From: Pararoseburia sp963661325
Lineage (GTDB): Bacteria; Bacillota; Clostridia; Lachnospirales; Lachnospiraceae
Reading direction: 5' to 3'
Assembly: GCA_963661325.1 (NCBI GenBank)
Contig: CAVLBP010000001.1
Coordinates: 1-64,000 of the forward strand
Length of the DNA stretch: 64,000 bases
In this document: in pieces, positions 1-9,395 of the stretch
How the letters are laid out: every line of letters begins with the position of its first letter
Numbering within the stretch: position 1 is the first letter of the stretch
The notes under the pieces: model-generated
The model's database searches: none
Told to the model about the DNA's origin: nothing
The model's input: only the letters and a program-made list of their open reading frames with translations
Position numbers and translations under genes: made by a program

Positions 1-457
1 GATAAACCCCAAGCGCCGTAATACAAACGCTTGCTTTTTTTACTTTTTTCCTGCCACAAAAGTTCTGCTGAAAGACCATAACGGCAGGATTTTCTTTCTT
101 GCCATAAGCATAGGTCGGATGCGTGATCCAACTGCCCTGCCATGCCTGCCCCATTTTTCCGGTCCAAAAAACATTTGAGGCTTTTGCCTTTTGCCCATAA
201 AGGTTTTCTGCCACCACCTCAACTTCATAAAGGCTTTCCGGCTCTAAAGTTTTTCCGGTATAAGGAATACAGATAAAATCATCTTTAAACTTCTGCTGCC
301 AGATGACCTCATCCCCCTGCCGTACCAGGATCTCTCCCCATTGGATCGCATCCTCTTTTTGGTCCGACCAGACTTTGATCCCAAAAACAGGTTTTTGACA
401 GTCGGTAACGATATGTTCTGTCTGATTTTCTATGCGTATTTCCTTGATCTCAAACAT
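1..457 (-). CDS. GH78 alpha-L-rhamnosidase, N-terminal part (cut by left edge)
   Basis: The minus strand is open from an ATG at 457 to the window edge, 152 codons with no stop. The product begins MFEIKEIRIENQTEHIVTDC. Its last visible stretch, around KKASVCITALGVY, matches the N-terminal beta-sandwich of bacterial GH78 rhamnosidases; the second rhamnosidase here has ASLKMTALGVYLVYVNG at the equivalent place. A fibronectin-like part (TLEPESLYEVEVVAENLYG) precedes it. The family removes terminal L-rhamnose from plant glycosides and pectin side chains. The catalytic barrel lies outside the window, so activity cannot be judged. The ATG sits 3 bases after the stop of the GPH transporter, so the genes are probably co-transcribed and translationally coupled. 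No signal peptide is visible, suggesting cytoplasmic action on imported glycosides. Confidence 0.8.
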   Translation of the reverse strand, partial: MFEIKEIRIENQTEHIVTDCQKPVFGIKVWSDQKEDAIQWGEILVRQGDEVIWQQKFKDDFICIPYTGKTLEPESLYEVEVVAENLYGQKAKASNVFWTGKMGQAWQGSWITHPTYAYGKKENPAVMVFQQNFCGRKKVKKASVCITALGVY

Positions 458-460
458 GTT

Positions 461-1780
461 CTATCTTTCTCCCAATTCTTTTTCCATCTGTTCCATGACC
501 TCATTGGTCAATTCATATTTTGCAAAGACCGGCACAGCGATCGCGATCAGCACGATAGGGACCCAGGTCAACAGTACACGGAATCCAAAGATCGTCGCGT
601 CGCTCTGCACCTGATTCGGCTGATAACCGATCAGATCCAGCCCATACCCGGCGATGCCTCCACAGATCGCCGTTGCCAGTTTGTTTGCAAAAGAAGTCAG
701 AGAAAACACAATTCCCTCCGAATGCATGCCAAATTTCCACTTGGAATAATCAACGGTATCTGCCGTTAAAGTCGTAAGTGCCACCGTAAAGAGTCCGCTT
801 CCGATACCGGTCAAAAAGGTTCCGACATATAAGATCAGCGTATTTCTGAAAGCAAAATAGTAGACCACAAATCCGACAAGCAGGGTAAGCAGTGCCGTCA
901 TCATCGTTGGCTTCTTGCCCAATTTTTTCATGACATTTGGGGCTAGGATCATGACCGCAAATTGCATGACCATATTGATCGCCATGATAATGACATAAGG
1001 GCTTTCATCCTGTAATACATAACGCAAGTAATATAAGAGGAAAGAAAGTGGTACATTGACCGCCGCAACGATCAAAATATTCATGATCAGCATACGGAGA
1101 AATGGCTTGTTTTTTACTACCAGTTCCTTATAATCGGAAAATCCGTAGTTATTCTTTTCTTCTTCCAAAGCACCTGTCACTTCATTATTGCGCAAGGCAT
1201 TGACAAGCGCACACAGGATGCCGATCGTTCCAATGATGATCGCGACCATCCGGTAGGCACTGCCATCACCGCCAAATGCATTGATCGCAACAAGTCCGCC
1301 CATGGCAACAATACATACCGCAATAATATTAAATATAGAGTAAATGGAAATATATCTGGATCTTTCTTCTGTAGTGGAAGTGATCCGATAGGAGTATGCG
1401 ACATAAGGAATGCCATAGGCGGTGTAGGACATACCAAATAAAATATAGAAAAAGTATGCCCAGACGATCTTCCCGGTTCCGCCAATATCCGGTGAGGTAA
1501 ATAACATGATCATCGCCAATGCCATGACAAAAGGCGAAAAGATCAGATAAGGTTTGTATTTTCCAAGTGGTGTCTTGGTCTTGTCCACCAAGACACCCAT
1601 CATCGGATCATTGATGGCGTCCCAGATCCTTGCCACGATATACATGGTTCCGATGGCAGTTCCTGTGATGCCCAGATAGTCTGTCAGATAGATGGTCAAA
1701 AAGGAACTGACGAAAGCGTTGCCCGCTCCATAAGTAATTGCCCCAATACCATATGCTGCTTTTGAATTTTTCTTTTTCAT
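461..1780 (-). CDS. GPH-family (MFS) glycoside:cation symporter
   Basis: A 439-residue polytopic membrane protein of the glycoside-pentoside-hexuronide:cation symporter family (MelB/XynP-like). The family signature DAINDPMMGVLVDKT followed by GKYKPYL is at about residues 55-80, and about 12 hydrophobic segments follow. I chose the ATG at 1780 (MKKKNSKAAYG) because AAAGGAG lies at the right distance before it; an upstream in-frame ATG at 1804 would overlap the preceding gene and lacks a good site. It lies between two rhamnosidase genes with gaps of 11 and 3 bases. It therefore probably imports rhamnosides or rhamnose-containing oligosaccharides for cytoplasmic hydrolysis. Substrate is inferred from context only. 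Confidence 0.88.
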   Translation of the reverse strand: MKKKNSKAAYGIGAITYGAGNAFVSSFLTIYLTDYLGITGTAIGTMYIVARIWDAINDPMMGVLVDKTKTPLGKYKPYLIFSPFVMALAMIMLFTSPDIGGTGKIVWAYFFYILFGMSYTAYGIPYVAYSYRITSTTEERSRYISIYSIFNIIAVCIVAMGGLVAINAFGGDGSAYRMVAIIIGTIGILCALVNALRNNEVTGALEEEKNNYGFSDYKELVVKNKPFLRMLIMNILIVAAVNVPLSFLLYYLRYVLQDESPYVIIMAINMVMQFAVMILAPNVMKKLGKKPTMMTALLTLLVGFVVYYFAFRNTLILYVGTFLTGIGSGLFTVALTTLTADTVDYSKWKFGMHSEGIVFSLTSFANKLATAICGGIAGYGLDLIGYQPNQVQSDATIFGFRVLLTWVPIVLIAIAVPVFAKYELTNEVMEQMEKELGER

Positions 1781-1791
1781 TTTCTTCTCCT

Positions 1792-4111
1792 TTAAATATC
1801 CCATGTAAAATCTCTCTTACCGCCCATAAAGGTAAACTCTTTACCATCCGGCAGGCTGACACTGGTATAGATCCCCTCCGGTGTCTCTACGTGCAGTTGA
1901 TAGGCAGTCTCGCCTTTTTCCCAGTGGGATCGGATCTTGCCCTGCACACTTTCATAACCTGCCTCTGCCCATGTCAGGCTGCCGCCCGGAAGCGGTGCGA
2001 TCCGAATCTCTTGAAAGCCGGGCTTTGCCATCTGGATACCGGCACATCGTTCAAACAGCCATGCGATGCTTGCCCCCGGTGCATAATGGTTTAAAGAGTC
2101 TGTCGGTTTTCCGTTTTCATCTATTCCCAGCCAATTTTCCCATGTTGTCGTTGCCCCTTTCTTTACCTCATAGAGCCAGCCCGGGCACTTTTCATTTTCC
2201 AAAAGTCTGTATGCCGTATCCAGATAGCCATGATCACTCAGGACAAAGAGGATCTGATAGGTTGTCAAAAATCCTGTACCGATCTTATAGTCATTAGCAA
2301 TGACCATGTCGTTTAAGTGCTTTGCAATATTCTCGGCGGTCTTGTCATCCACAAGTCCCATGGCGATTGGTCGCACATAGCGGCACTGCCGCTTGCTGAC
2401 AACAGATCCGTTTTTGATAAATTCCTTGTTGTAGGCATCTTTGACAAGTTCTGCCTTTTGCCTGTAATTTTTTTCATCCTCTGTTTTTCCCAACAAGTGC
2501 GCCATCTGGGCTACTTCCTCTAAGGACTGATAGAGCCATGCCGTCGCCACTTCCGCATCCGGGGAAAAGATTGCCCGCATGCCATCCTTTACCATGACAC
2601 TTCCCGGTTCCAGCCATTCCCCCCAGTGATAACCTGTGTCTAAGATGTATTTATAATGGGAGGACATTTTCAGAAAATGCGACCAATTCTTTTTTGCCGC
2701 TCTCTTAAAATCAAAATCCACAAAACGCTTTGCCGCATCATACACATAGGCGATTTCCTCCGTATCTCCATAAAACCGGTATAAGACCATTGGAATGTGG
2801 ATCAGTGCATCCGACCATCCGGCACTGCTGTAAGGAACTCTTTGCGTATCAAATCCCTTGATCACCTGGAATGGCACTTCCGGACAGATATATGGCAACT
2901 GCCCTTCCTCCGTCTGCAAAGTCATGAAATCTCCCAGATACTTATGTAAGAACTTTTTGGTATCAGCGTAAAAATTGGCAGTCTCGCAGAATACATTGAT
3001 ATCTCCTGCCCAACCGGCACGTTCCCTGGTCGGGCAATCCGTCGGGATATCCACGGTATTGGATTTCCAGCTCCACTTGGAATTTTTTACAAACTGATTG
3101 ATGGCTTCATTGGAGCAGGAAAATGTGCCCCTTTCCTGCATATCGGAATACACGGCGATGGAAGAAAAATTCTCTGCCTTTACCTCCTCCGGCCAGTTCT
3201 CAACTTCCACATAGCGATAACCGCTGATCAGAAACACAGACTTATAGGTCTGCTTTCCTTCCTTTAAGGTATAGCGCAGGGTCTGTTCCAAATTCCCCTG
3301 CCATGCCTTCCGATCCTTCTGCCTGTAAGTTCTTGGTCGTAAAGTTGCCCTCTTCGTCCAGACATTCGCCCATATGCAGTTCCACCGTATGTCCGGCAGG
3401 TCCGATAACGGTAAACTCCACATGTCCGGCAAGATTTTGCCCAAAGTCAAGGACAGTCTTGCCATTTGGTGTATGAAGGACTTTGGCTGCAAAACGCTCA
3501 TGCTCCAGCACGGCTTCTCCCTCTTGCGGAATGCATTTGCCTTCATATCCTCCAATTTGACAGGCATGCCATGCACTATCGTCGTAATCTGCCTCCATCC
3601 ATCCGGTCAGTTCTTGTGTCATATCCACCACTTCATAAGTCTTAAGATCATTCTGTCCTAATGCCCCCTGCTGCGTTGCCTTCCATGTCTCATCCGTCTT
3701 TAATGTCATATGCTTTCCAGAAGCAAGATCGATATCCAGGCATGCTGCCAACTGCAAGCGATCACCGTAGTATGCCTTATCTCCCGTAATGCCCAGGCAT
3801 CCCCGATACCAGCCATTGCCCAGTATAACGCAGATGGTATTCTTTCCCTTTTGTAAAAGCGGAGCAATATCAAAAGTCTGGTATTGCAGACGCACATGAT
3901 AATTGGTAAATCCCGGCATCAGCAGAGCCTGACTGACACGCTGTCCATTCACATAGACCAGGTACACGCCCAGTGCTGTCATTTTTAGACTTGCCTGCTT
4001 AATCTCTTCCTCCACGACAAATGTCTTTCTAATGTAAGATGCCGGCATGACCTTTTCCTTGGAAAATCCCTCATCTTCCGGTACGATAAAACAAAATTCC
4101 TGCTCACTCAT
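1792..4111 (-). pseudogene. GH78 alpha-L-rhamnosidase, broken by a one-base frameshift
   Basis: Two reading frames together make one GH78 enzyme of about 770 residues. The N-terminal frame runs from the ATG at 4111 (MSEQEFCFIVPEDEGF, with AGGAG upstream) through the N-domain and the start of the barrel linker (DEEGNFTTKNLQ). The C-terminal frame resumes at QKDRKAWQGNLEQTLRYTLKEG and carries the catalytic barrel: CPTRERAGWAGD, GYHWGEWLEPG and TTTWENW, all typical GH78 active-site blocks. The switch falls near 3308-3330. The span is 2320 bases, one more than a multiple of three, so a single inserted base explains it. All key motifs survive, so this is either a very recent lesion or a sequence error. 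It is first in the transcription unit with the GPH transporter and the second rhamnosidase, and divergent from an AraC regulator. Confidence 0.82.
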
Positions 4112-4171
4112 ATCCCTGTCTCCTTTCATTTTGTAAAATACGTTCATTTTTATTTACAAAATGCATTTCCT

Positions 4172-4201
4172 TTGATAATCTGATGATATACCCTATATAG
4201 G
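4172..4201 (+). promoter_or_regulatory. Candidate promoter and operator in the araC/rhamnosidase intergenic region
   Basis: In the 152 bases between the divergent genes, TTGATA (4172-4177) and TATATA (4194-4199) are 16 bases apart, pointing toward the AraC gene. A perfect 10-base palindrome, CCTATATAGG, at 4192-4201 overlaps this -10 element and could be an operator. No strong minus-strand promoter is visible for the rhamnosidase unit, which would fit activator dependence. Confidence 0.4.
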
Positions 4202-4263
4202 CAAAGAAACAGTTTGCTAAGTACATTATTTCTTAACAATCGTACATATATAAAGGAGTCCTT

Positions 4264-5229
4264 ATGAATTACACCTCACTTCCGCTTATCACATTTGATG
4301 CAAGTTCCGACATCAACTTTCTACTCGCTACCTATGCGCCCTTTGCCTCTGATTTTATGATCGAGGAAATCTCAAAAATGCTGCAAAGTGATTATGATAT
4401 GCGGGGTACCATCTCCATCCTTCCCAATATCGCAGCAAGTGCACATGCCATAACACGCCTGCTTTACTTACAGGCTTTTATGATATTTGATGCCGTGGAC
4501 GGCTATTACACCAAACGAAAAGATCTCGACTCCTACGAATTACGCTATACCTTAGAGGGCGAGGGAACACTGGAATACGAAGGTAAAAAATATATCCTGC
4601 GCGCAGGGGACGGTTTCTTTATTTCCAGCAAAAGACCGCATACCTACTATGCATCTTCCTGTGGCTGGAAATGCAGTGTCCTGCATATCAATGGCAGTTT
4701 GTGCCAGGATTATTTTTCGGTATTCGGTGCAGACGGTAATTATAAATTTTCCAAAGAAAGCATCCCCTCCTTTGAAACCATGCAATATCAGGTGATCAAG
4801 GCAACACAGCGGCTCTCTCCCTATCAGGAATACCGCATCCACTGCCTTTTGGATCTTTTGCTTTGTGAACTTGTGACCTACGAGCCTGACACAAGCATAA
4901 AAGAAAAGGACAGTAATGCTGCTGTCATTACTGCCCTTTTAGATCATATTCATTCTCATTTTTCTGAGGAGATCATATTTGAAAATATTGCCAAAGACCT
5001 TGGCGTATCGCGTACACTCCTCTTTCGCGATTTTAAACGTTACACCGGATCGACACCGGCACAATATCTGACCAACACACGCATCCGCCAGGCACAATTA
5101 TTGCTCAAAGGAAGCGATATGTCCATCGAACAGATTGCCTATGCTGTCGGCTACAATGATGCCGCCCATTTTTCACAGGTCTTTAAAAAAGCACTCGGCA
5201 TCACGCCGCTCAAATATCGCAAACGTTAA
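4264..5229 (+). CDS. AraC-family regulator (cupin + HTH), probable rhamnoside regulator
   Basis: This 321-residue protein has an N-terminal half containing a cupin-like sensing fold: LRYTLEGEGTLEYEGKKY, then a GDGFFISSKRPHTYYA block at about residues 90-130. The last ~100 residues form a two-helix-turn-helix AraC DNA-binding domain (SRTLLFRDFKRYTGSTPAQYL, then IAYAVGYNDAAHFSQVFKKALGITPLKYR). A clear AAAGGAG ribosome site precedes the ATG. It is divergent from the rhamnosidase/GPH unit, the usual place for the local activator of a carbohydrate locus. Its ligand is probably rhamnose or a rhamnoside, by inference. Its stop codon overlaps the stop of the convergent GGDEF/EAL gene by three bases (5226-5229). 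Confidence 0.88.
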   Translation: MNYTSLPLITFDASSDINFLLATYAPFASDFMIEEISKMLQSDYDMRGTISILPNIAASAHAITRLLYLQAFMIFDAVDGYYTKRKDLDSYELRYTLEGEGTLEYEGKKYILRAGDGFFISSKRPHTYYASSCGWKCSVLHINGSLCQDYFSVFGADGNYKFSKESIPSFETMQYQVIKATQRLSPYQEYRIHCLLDLLLCELVTYEPDTSIKEKDSNAAVITALLDHIHSHFSEEIIFENIAKDLGVSRTLLFRDFKRYTGSTPAQYLTNTRIRQAQLLLKGSDMSIEQIAYAVGYNDAAHFSQVFKKALGITPLKYRKR

Positions 5230-7889
5230 TATAAATATTTCTGCTCAAAATCCTCTACACTCAGCGGCTTGTCGAACAGATAGCCCTGTATCAGATCCAC
5301 ATTCATATCCTTTAAGGCATCACACTGGTTCTTGTCCTCGACACCCTCAACGCAGACATGCATATGCAGGGCATCTGCCAGTTGGGAAACTGATTTGACA
5401 AAGGCTTCGGAAAAGACATCCTCTCCCACATCCTCCACAAAGCACTTGTCGATCTTGATCACATCGATCGGCATGCTGCGGATGTGATTTAAGGAAGAAT
5501 AGTCTGTACCAAAATCATCCAGAGCCACACGGATGCCCATCTTCTTGATCTGTCCTAAGATCTGCTGCATACGGCTCATATCGTTGATCGCAAGTCCTTC
5601 CGTGACTTCCAGTGTCAGATTTGACGGCTGAACCCCGGTCTCCTCCACGGCTTTGCGGATCCTGTCAATAATGTCATTCTGCAACAACTGGATCACAGAC
5701 AGGTTGACATTGACCTTGTATTCCGGATGTCCGAAATCATTCCAGTATTTACAGCGTTTGCAAGCCTCCACCAGAACATGATATCCGATCTCATTGATCA
5801 GCCCCAGATATTCCGCCAAAGCAATAAACTCCGATGGCATGACAAAACCAAGCGTCGGTGAATTCCAACGTACCAGCGCCTCTGCCCCGCAGCACGGGCG
5901 CTCCGGCTTGCTGATATCAATAAGGGGCTGATAATAGACCTCAAATTCCTTGCAGCCCTGCTCTACCGCCTCACGCATGCATTTTTCCATATCCAGGCGC
6001 TCGACCGAACTGGTGCACTGATTGTTGTTGTAATACTCGACACGGTTCTTTCCCTGACTCTTTGCCCAGTGCAGAGCAATATCGGCTCTCTGCAAAAGCA
6101 AGGACAGATCGATCCCATCCTTCGGGATGCGCACAACGCCCATACTCATGGTACAGTAATATTCCGTCCCCTGTAAAAGCCATGGCCGGGAAAAAAGATT
6201 GCGGATATTGCGGATCATGGTCTCTCTCTGCTCCATATGGCGGTTGGTCACGATAACGGCAAACTCATCCCCACCCAGTCGGTAACAATGTCCTGCCACA
6301 CCATCCATGTGTACCAGCGCATCCGCTACATTCTGTAAGAGGAGATCGCCCACATGATGTCCCAGTCCGTCATTGATATGGTTAAAATCATCCAGATCGA
6401 TATAAAGGATGGCACTCTCTCCACCACTGCGCACGGTCGCATGGATCTCCTTGGTCAGATCTTCCTCAAAACGCATACGGTTGTAAAGACCTGTCAGATA
6501 ATCTTCATTTGCCTGATGCTCAATGCGTTCCTGATAGCGTTTGGTCTTGGAAATATCATAGATCGTTGCCAGACGCACCTCTTTGCCGTCCACCCAGCCA
6601 ATTTTTGAAAATGTGATCTCCAGCCACTTGTCACTGCCTGCCACCCGGTACTCATGAATGCCTTCCATGCCATCCGGTGAAATGGTCAGAACCTTTTCCA
6701 ATTCGATCCGGTCTTCCTCGGTCATGTTCATCTCTTTAAAGGCATCATTGGCATAGAGGATCTGCCCTGTCTTTAGGTCATTGACGCTGATGCCACAACC
6801 GGCATTTTCCAGGATGGCATCCAATGCCGCATAAGAACTTGCCAGCGAATTTTTGGTGATACGTTTGACCAGGATAGTCTGTGTAATACGCTTGACATCA
6901 TTTAAAAAGCGCAGGTCTTCCACACTCCATTTGCGGTCTTTCTCCATCATGGTAAAGCACAGATACATGCCGCACTTGCCATTGACATTCAAAGGTAGAA
7001 ATACGCCACAGTGGATTCCATACCTGGTGAAATAGTCTAAAAACGGCTTTGGCATGACCGTCTCGGACGAGATCGTATATGGCCGTCCCGTCATAAAAGG
7101 AACCTCTGCCAGCGGCAGGCTGCCATAAGTCCGCATGTGTTCATGTGCCGGCTTATCCGCCCACTCACAGATCATTTCTACATGTTCTTCATCTGCCTGT
7201 AACTTCAAGAGACATCCATTGGATAAATGCATGTAGGTTCCCACACGTTCCAGTATCTCTTCCATGATCTGCGCAAAGGTAACATCCGATTCCATCATCT
7301 TTAAGATCTCGGTCAGCACTTCTGTCTTTTGTAGGAGATACTCCATGTGCTTTTCGTTGGCTTCCAACTGGGCGATCTCCTCTGCCTGTGCTGCCAGATG
7401 GATCTTGCTGGAAAAATAATTTTTGATCAGCACGTCCAAAAGAGCCACTGCCGCATCAAATGCTTTTGTCGTAGTTTTGCGCATGACCTGTGGCACCTGG
7501 TCTGCCTCGGTTTCCAGTTCCTCATCAATGGCAAGCAGAACCCATGCTCCGTCAAACCTGCCATCTTCGTCACGAATGGCGATTCCCCGCAACAGCACAC
7601 ATGGCGTACCAGACTCCATCGCGATCACATCTTCGCCCCCTACATCCGAAAAGCTGGCGATCAGATTGCGCTGCCTTGCCGCCGGAAAGACACGGTCGAT
7701 AAAAACCTGTTCTTCCTTTGTACCGGAGAAAGATGTCAGACGGCGCATATTCCTGCTGACACACACGCAATAACACCCCTGCGTCTGGCAAAACTGATCC
7801 TGCATTGCCTGCATCTGTTCCTGATCCAGACAATCCATGACATCCCCCTTTTGTAAGTCTTGATCCTGTCCCTCATTAATTGTATACAT
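5226..7889 (-). CDS. Cyclic-di-GMP signalling protein, PocR-like/GAF/PAS/GGDEF/EAL
   Basis: This 887-residue soluble protein has no clear membrane segment. In order: a PocR-like ligand-binding domain (about 20-175, with several Cys near residues 34-43), a short coiled coil, a GAF-like domain (about 200-345), a PAS domain (about 350-465), GGDEF (about 470-630) and EAL (about 645-885). The GGDEF signature is intact at residues 539-543 (RLGGDEFAVIV), and EAL is intact at 670-672 (GAEALVRW) with DDFGTDYSS further on. Both cyclase and phosphodiesterase activity are therefore possible; which dominates cannot be read from sequence. The ATG follows the upstream methyltransferase stop by 3 bases, with GAGG 7 bases before it. 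PocR-type domains elsewhere sense small hydrocarbon derivatives, so a metabolite-gated c-di-GMP switch is plausible. Confidence 0.92.
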   Translation of the reverse strand: MYTINEGQDQDLQKGDVMDCLDQEQMQAMQDQFCQTQGCYCVCVSRNMRRLTSFSGTKEEQVFIDRVFPAARQRNLIASFSDVGGEDVIAMESGTPCVLLRGIAIRDEDGRFDGAWVLLAIDEELETEADQVPQVMRKTTTKAFDAAVALLDVLIKNYFSSKIHLAAQAEEIAQLEANEKHMEYLLQKTEVLTEILKMMESDVTFAQIMEEILERVGTYMHLSNGCLLKLQADEEHVEMICEWADKPAHEHMRTYGSLPLAEVPFMTGRPYTISSETVMPKPFLDYFTRYGIHCGVFLPLNVNGKCGMYLCFTMMEKDRKWSVEDLRFLNDVKRITQTILVKRITKNSLASSYAALDAILENAGCGISVNDLKTGQILYANDAFKEMNMTEEDRIELEKVLTISPDGMEGIHEYRVAGSDKWLEITFSKIGWVDGKEVRLATIYDISKTKRYQERIEHQANEDYLTGLYNRMRFEEDLTKEIHATVRSGGESAILYIDLDDFNHINDGLGHHVGDLLLQNVADALVHMDGVAGHCYRLGGDEFAVIVTNRHMEQRETMIRNIRNLFSRPWLLQGTEYYCTMSMGVVRIPKDGIDLSLLLQRADIALHWAKSQGKNRVEYYNNNQCTSSVERLDMEKCMREAVEQGCKEFEVYYQPLIDISKPERPCCGAEALVRWNSPTLGFVMPSEFIALAEYLGLINEIGYHVLVEACKRCKYWNDFGHPEYKVNVNLSVIQLLQNDIIDRIRKAVEETGVQPSNLTLEVTEGLAINDMSRMQQILGQIKKMGIRVALDDFGTDYSSLNHIRSMPIDVIKIDKCFVEDVGEDVFSEAFVKSVSQLADALHMHVCVEGVEDKNQCDALKDMNVDLIQGYLFDKPLSVEDFEQKYLY

Positions 7890-7892
7890 ACC

Positions 7893-9392
7893 CTATCCTC
7901 TTTTTTTCAAAATGTAGATCTGCTCCCGTCCACGCATAGGGATCTGGCGTACCAGTTGAAACTCCTCATGCAGACGTAATTGTTTTTTCAGGATCCCTTC
8001 CTCGGTCGAAAGGGCAAAGACCATCGCCTGGTCTGCCGTGATCTGGCTGGTCTTGTCAAAAAATCTACGATAAAAATGATCGACTTCTTCCCGCTCCTTA
8101 TTCTCCATACGCGGAAATTCCGTGATCACTTCCTCCATCAGATAAGATGAAGTAAAATCAAAATAATCTCGATTGATAAAATAAATATTTTTTCTCGCAG
8201 CCTCGGCATCCTGTCTGCCATATAGGATGGCTTCCCCATAACTGTCAATACCATAAACATCGCGCGTTCTGCCTGCCTTCATACGCTCAATCAAAAGTGT
8301 ACCAAGACCACAGAAAGGATCGATCACATGTGCTTCTTCCTGCAGATACGGATGAATCAATTCCACCATCTGTGCAGCCACGACCGGTGCCATAGAAGTC
8401 GGCAAAGCGTGCCCACGATAGGTAAAACGCCTGTCCTCCTGTTCTAAGACTCTGGCATAGACCACAAAAGTCCCATCTTTCTTGTGTCTCGGCAAAAGTT
8501 CGATGACAGCATCCTTCGGACGATTGGTCAGTCTCCCCTGACTGCCCTCCTCTATGGCATAGGCAAGTTGTTTGGTCTTTTTACTGTCAGCCTCCTTTGG
8601 CATGCGAAGGGCAAAAGGATATTTGTCCTTTTTGCCGTAGACCTCCTCCAAAAAAGGCAAAAGTTCGGAAAGTACGATCGCCTGTGCCAGATTCGCTTCT
8701 GCCGCAAGGGTCTGGCTGCGAAAACGCATAACAAAAAGCATTTCCCGATAGATACGGATCCGGCTCAATTTATCCAGATTGTCTGTAAGCAGGCGAACAC
8801 CCTTACCCACCATCCTGGCATCCGTATATCCCAGATCCTGGACCTGTGCCAGCAGTGTCTCCTTCATATAAGGATCCGTTGTAAGGATCAGGGCGTGCTT
8901 CTTATGGATGCCCTGATACTGATAGTTTTCCTTCTGCTCATAAGTCTCCAGTAAAAAATCCATCTGTTCTGTCAAAAGACGCATATGTTTTTTGTCTTCT
9001 TCCCGGATTTCTCCTGCTCCCAGACGCTTTCTTTCTGCCCGCAGACTGTCTAAGATCTCTCCACAGTCATAAGCCGAAAGCCCCTTGATATAGGAAGCCA
9101 GAACAAACTTGGTATCTTCCTTTTCATATGCCGCCCAGAGTGCCTCTATGACCTGATCCGCCAAGTCCAGATCCTCTGCCCGGTCAGAAAGATCTCCCAG
9201 CAAGAGGGCTGCATTCTTTCTGGTCTTTGCATCCGCATGGGAAAGCAATTCTCTTAGGCGTCCGATAAAGGCTGCATCCACATAAGATGCTGCCGCCTTT
9301 TTATCCTCTTTGATCTGACTGCGCAGATTGCTTAAGTCTGCTCTTACATCTTCTCTTTGTATGATCTTTATCAATAATTCTTTGATTTCCAT
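7893..9392 (-). CDS. HEAT-repeat protein fused to a Trm11/RlmL-like SAM methyltransferase domain
   Basis: This 499-residue protein starts with helical HEAT-like repeats (about 1-150, e.g. AKTRKNAALLLGDLSDRAEDL). A middle region follows, then a Rossmann methyltransferase fold with the SAM motif DPFCGLGTLLIE beginning at D358. RNA methyltransferases of this group normally have an N/D-P-P-Y motif in strand 4; here the matching place reads LMEEVITEFPRM. The catalytic motif is therefore replaced, and the protein may act on another substrate or only bind. It is the third gene of a four-gene unit, spaced 3 bases from each neighbour. The call rests on the SAM motif and overall fold; the substrate is unknown. 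Confidence 0.7.
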   Translation of the reverse strand: MEIKELLIKIIQREDVRADLSNLRSQIKEDKKAAASYVDAAFIGRLRELLSHADAKTRKNAALLLGDLSDRAEDLDLADQVIEALWAAYEKEDTKFVLASYIKGLSAYDCGEILDSLRAERKRLGAGEIREEDKKHMRLLTEQMDFLLETYEQKENYQYQGIHKKHALILTTDPYMKETLLAQVQDLGYTDARMVGKGVRLLTDNLDKLSRIRIYREMLFVMRFRSQTLAAEANLAQAIVLSELLPFLEEVYGKKDKYPFALRMPKEADSKKTKQLAYAIEEGSQGRLTNRPKDAVIELLPRHKKDGTFVVYARVLEQEDRRFTYRGHALPTSMAPVVAAQMVELIHPYLQEEAHVIDPFCGLGTLLIERMKAGRTRDVYGIDSYGEAILYGRQDAEAARKNIYFINRDYFDFTSSYLMEEVITEFPRMENKEREEVDHFYRRFFDKTSQITADQAMVFALSTEEGILKKQLRLHEEFQLVRQIPMRGREQIYILKKRG

Positions 9393-9395
9393 GGT

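Noticed and set aside
3112..3576. N-terminal extension of the rhamnosidase C-terminal frame up to 3576
   Set aside because: Upstream of about 3330 this frame does not resemble GH78, while the overlapping frame does; it arises from the frameshift.
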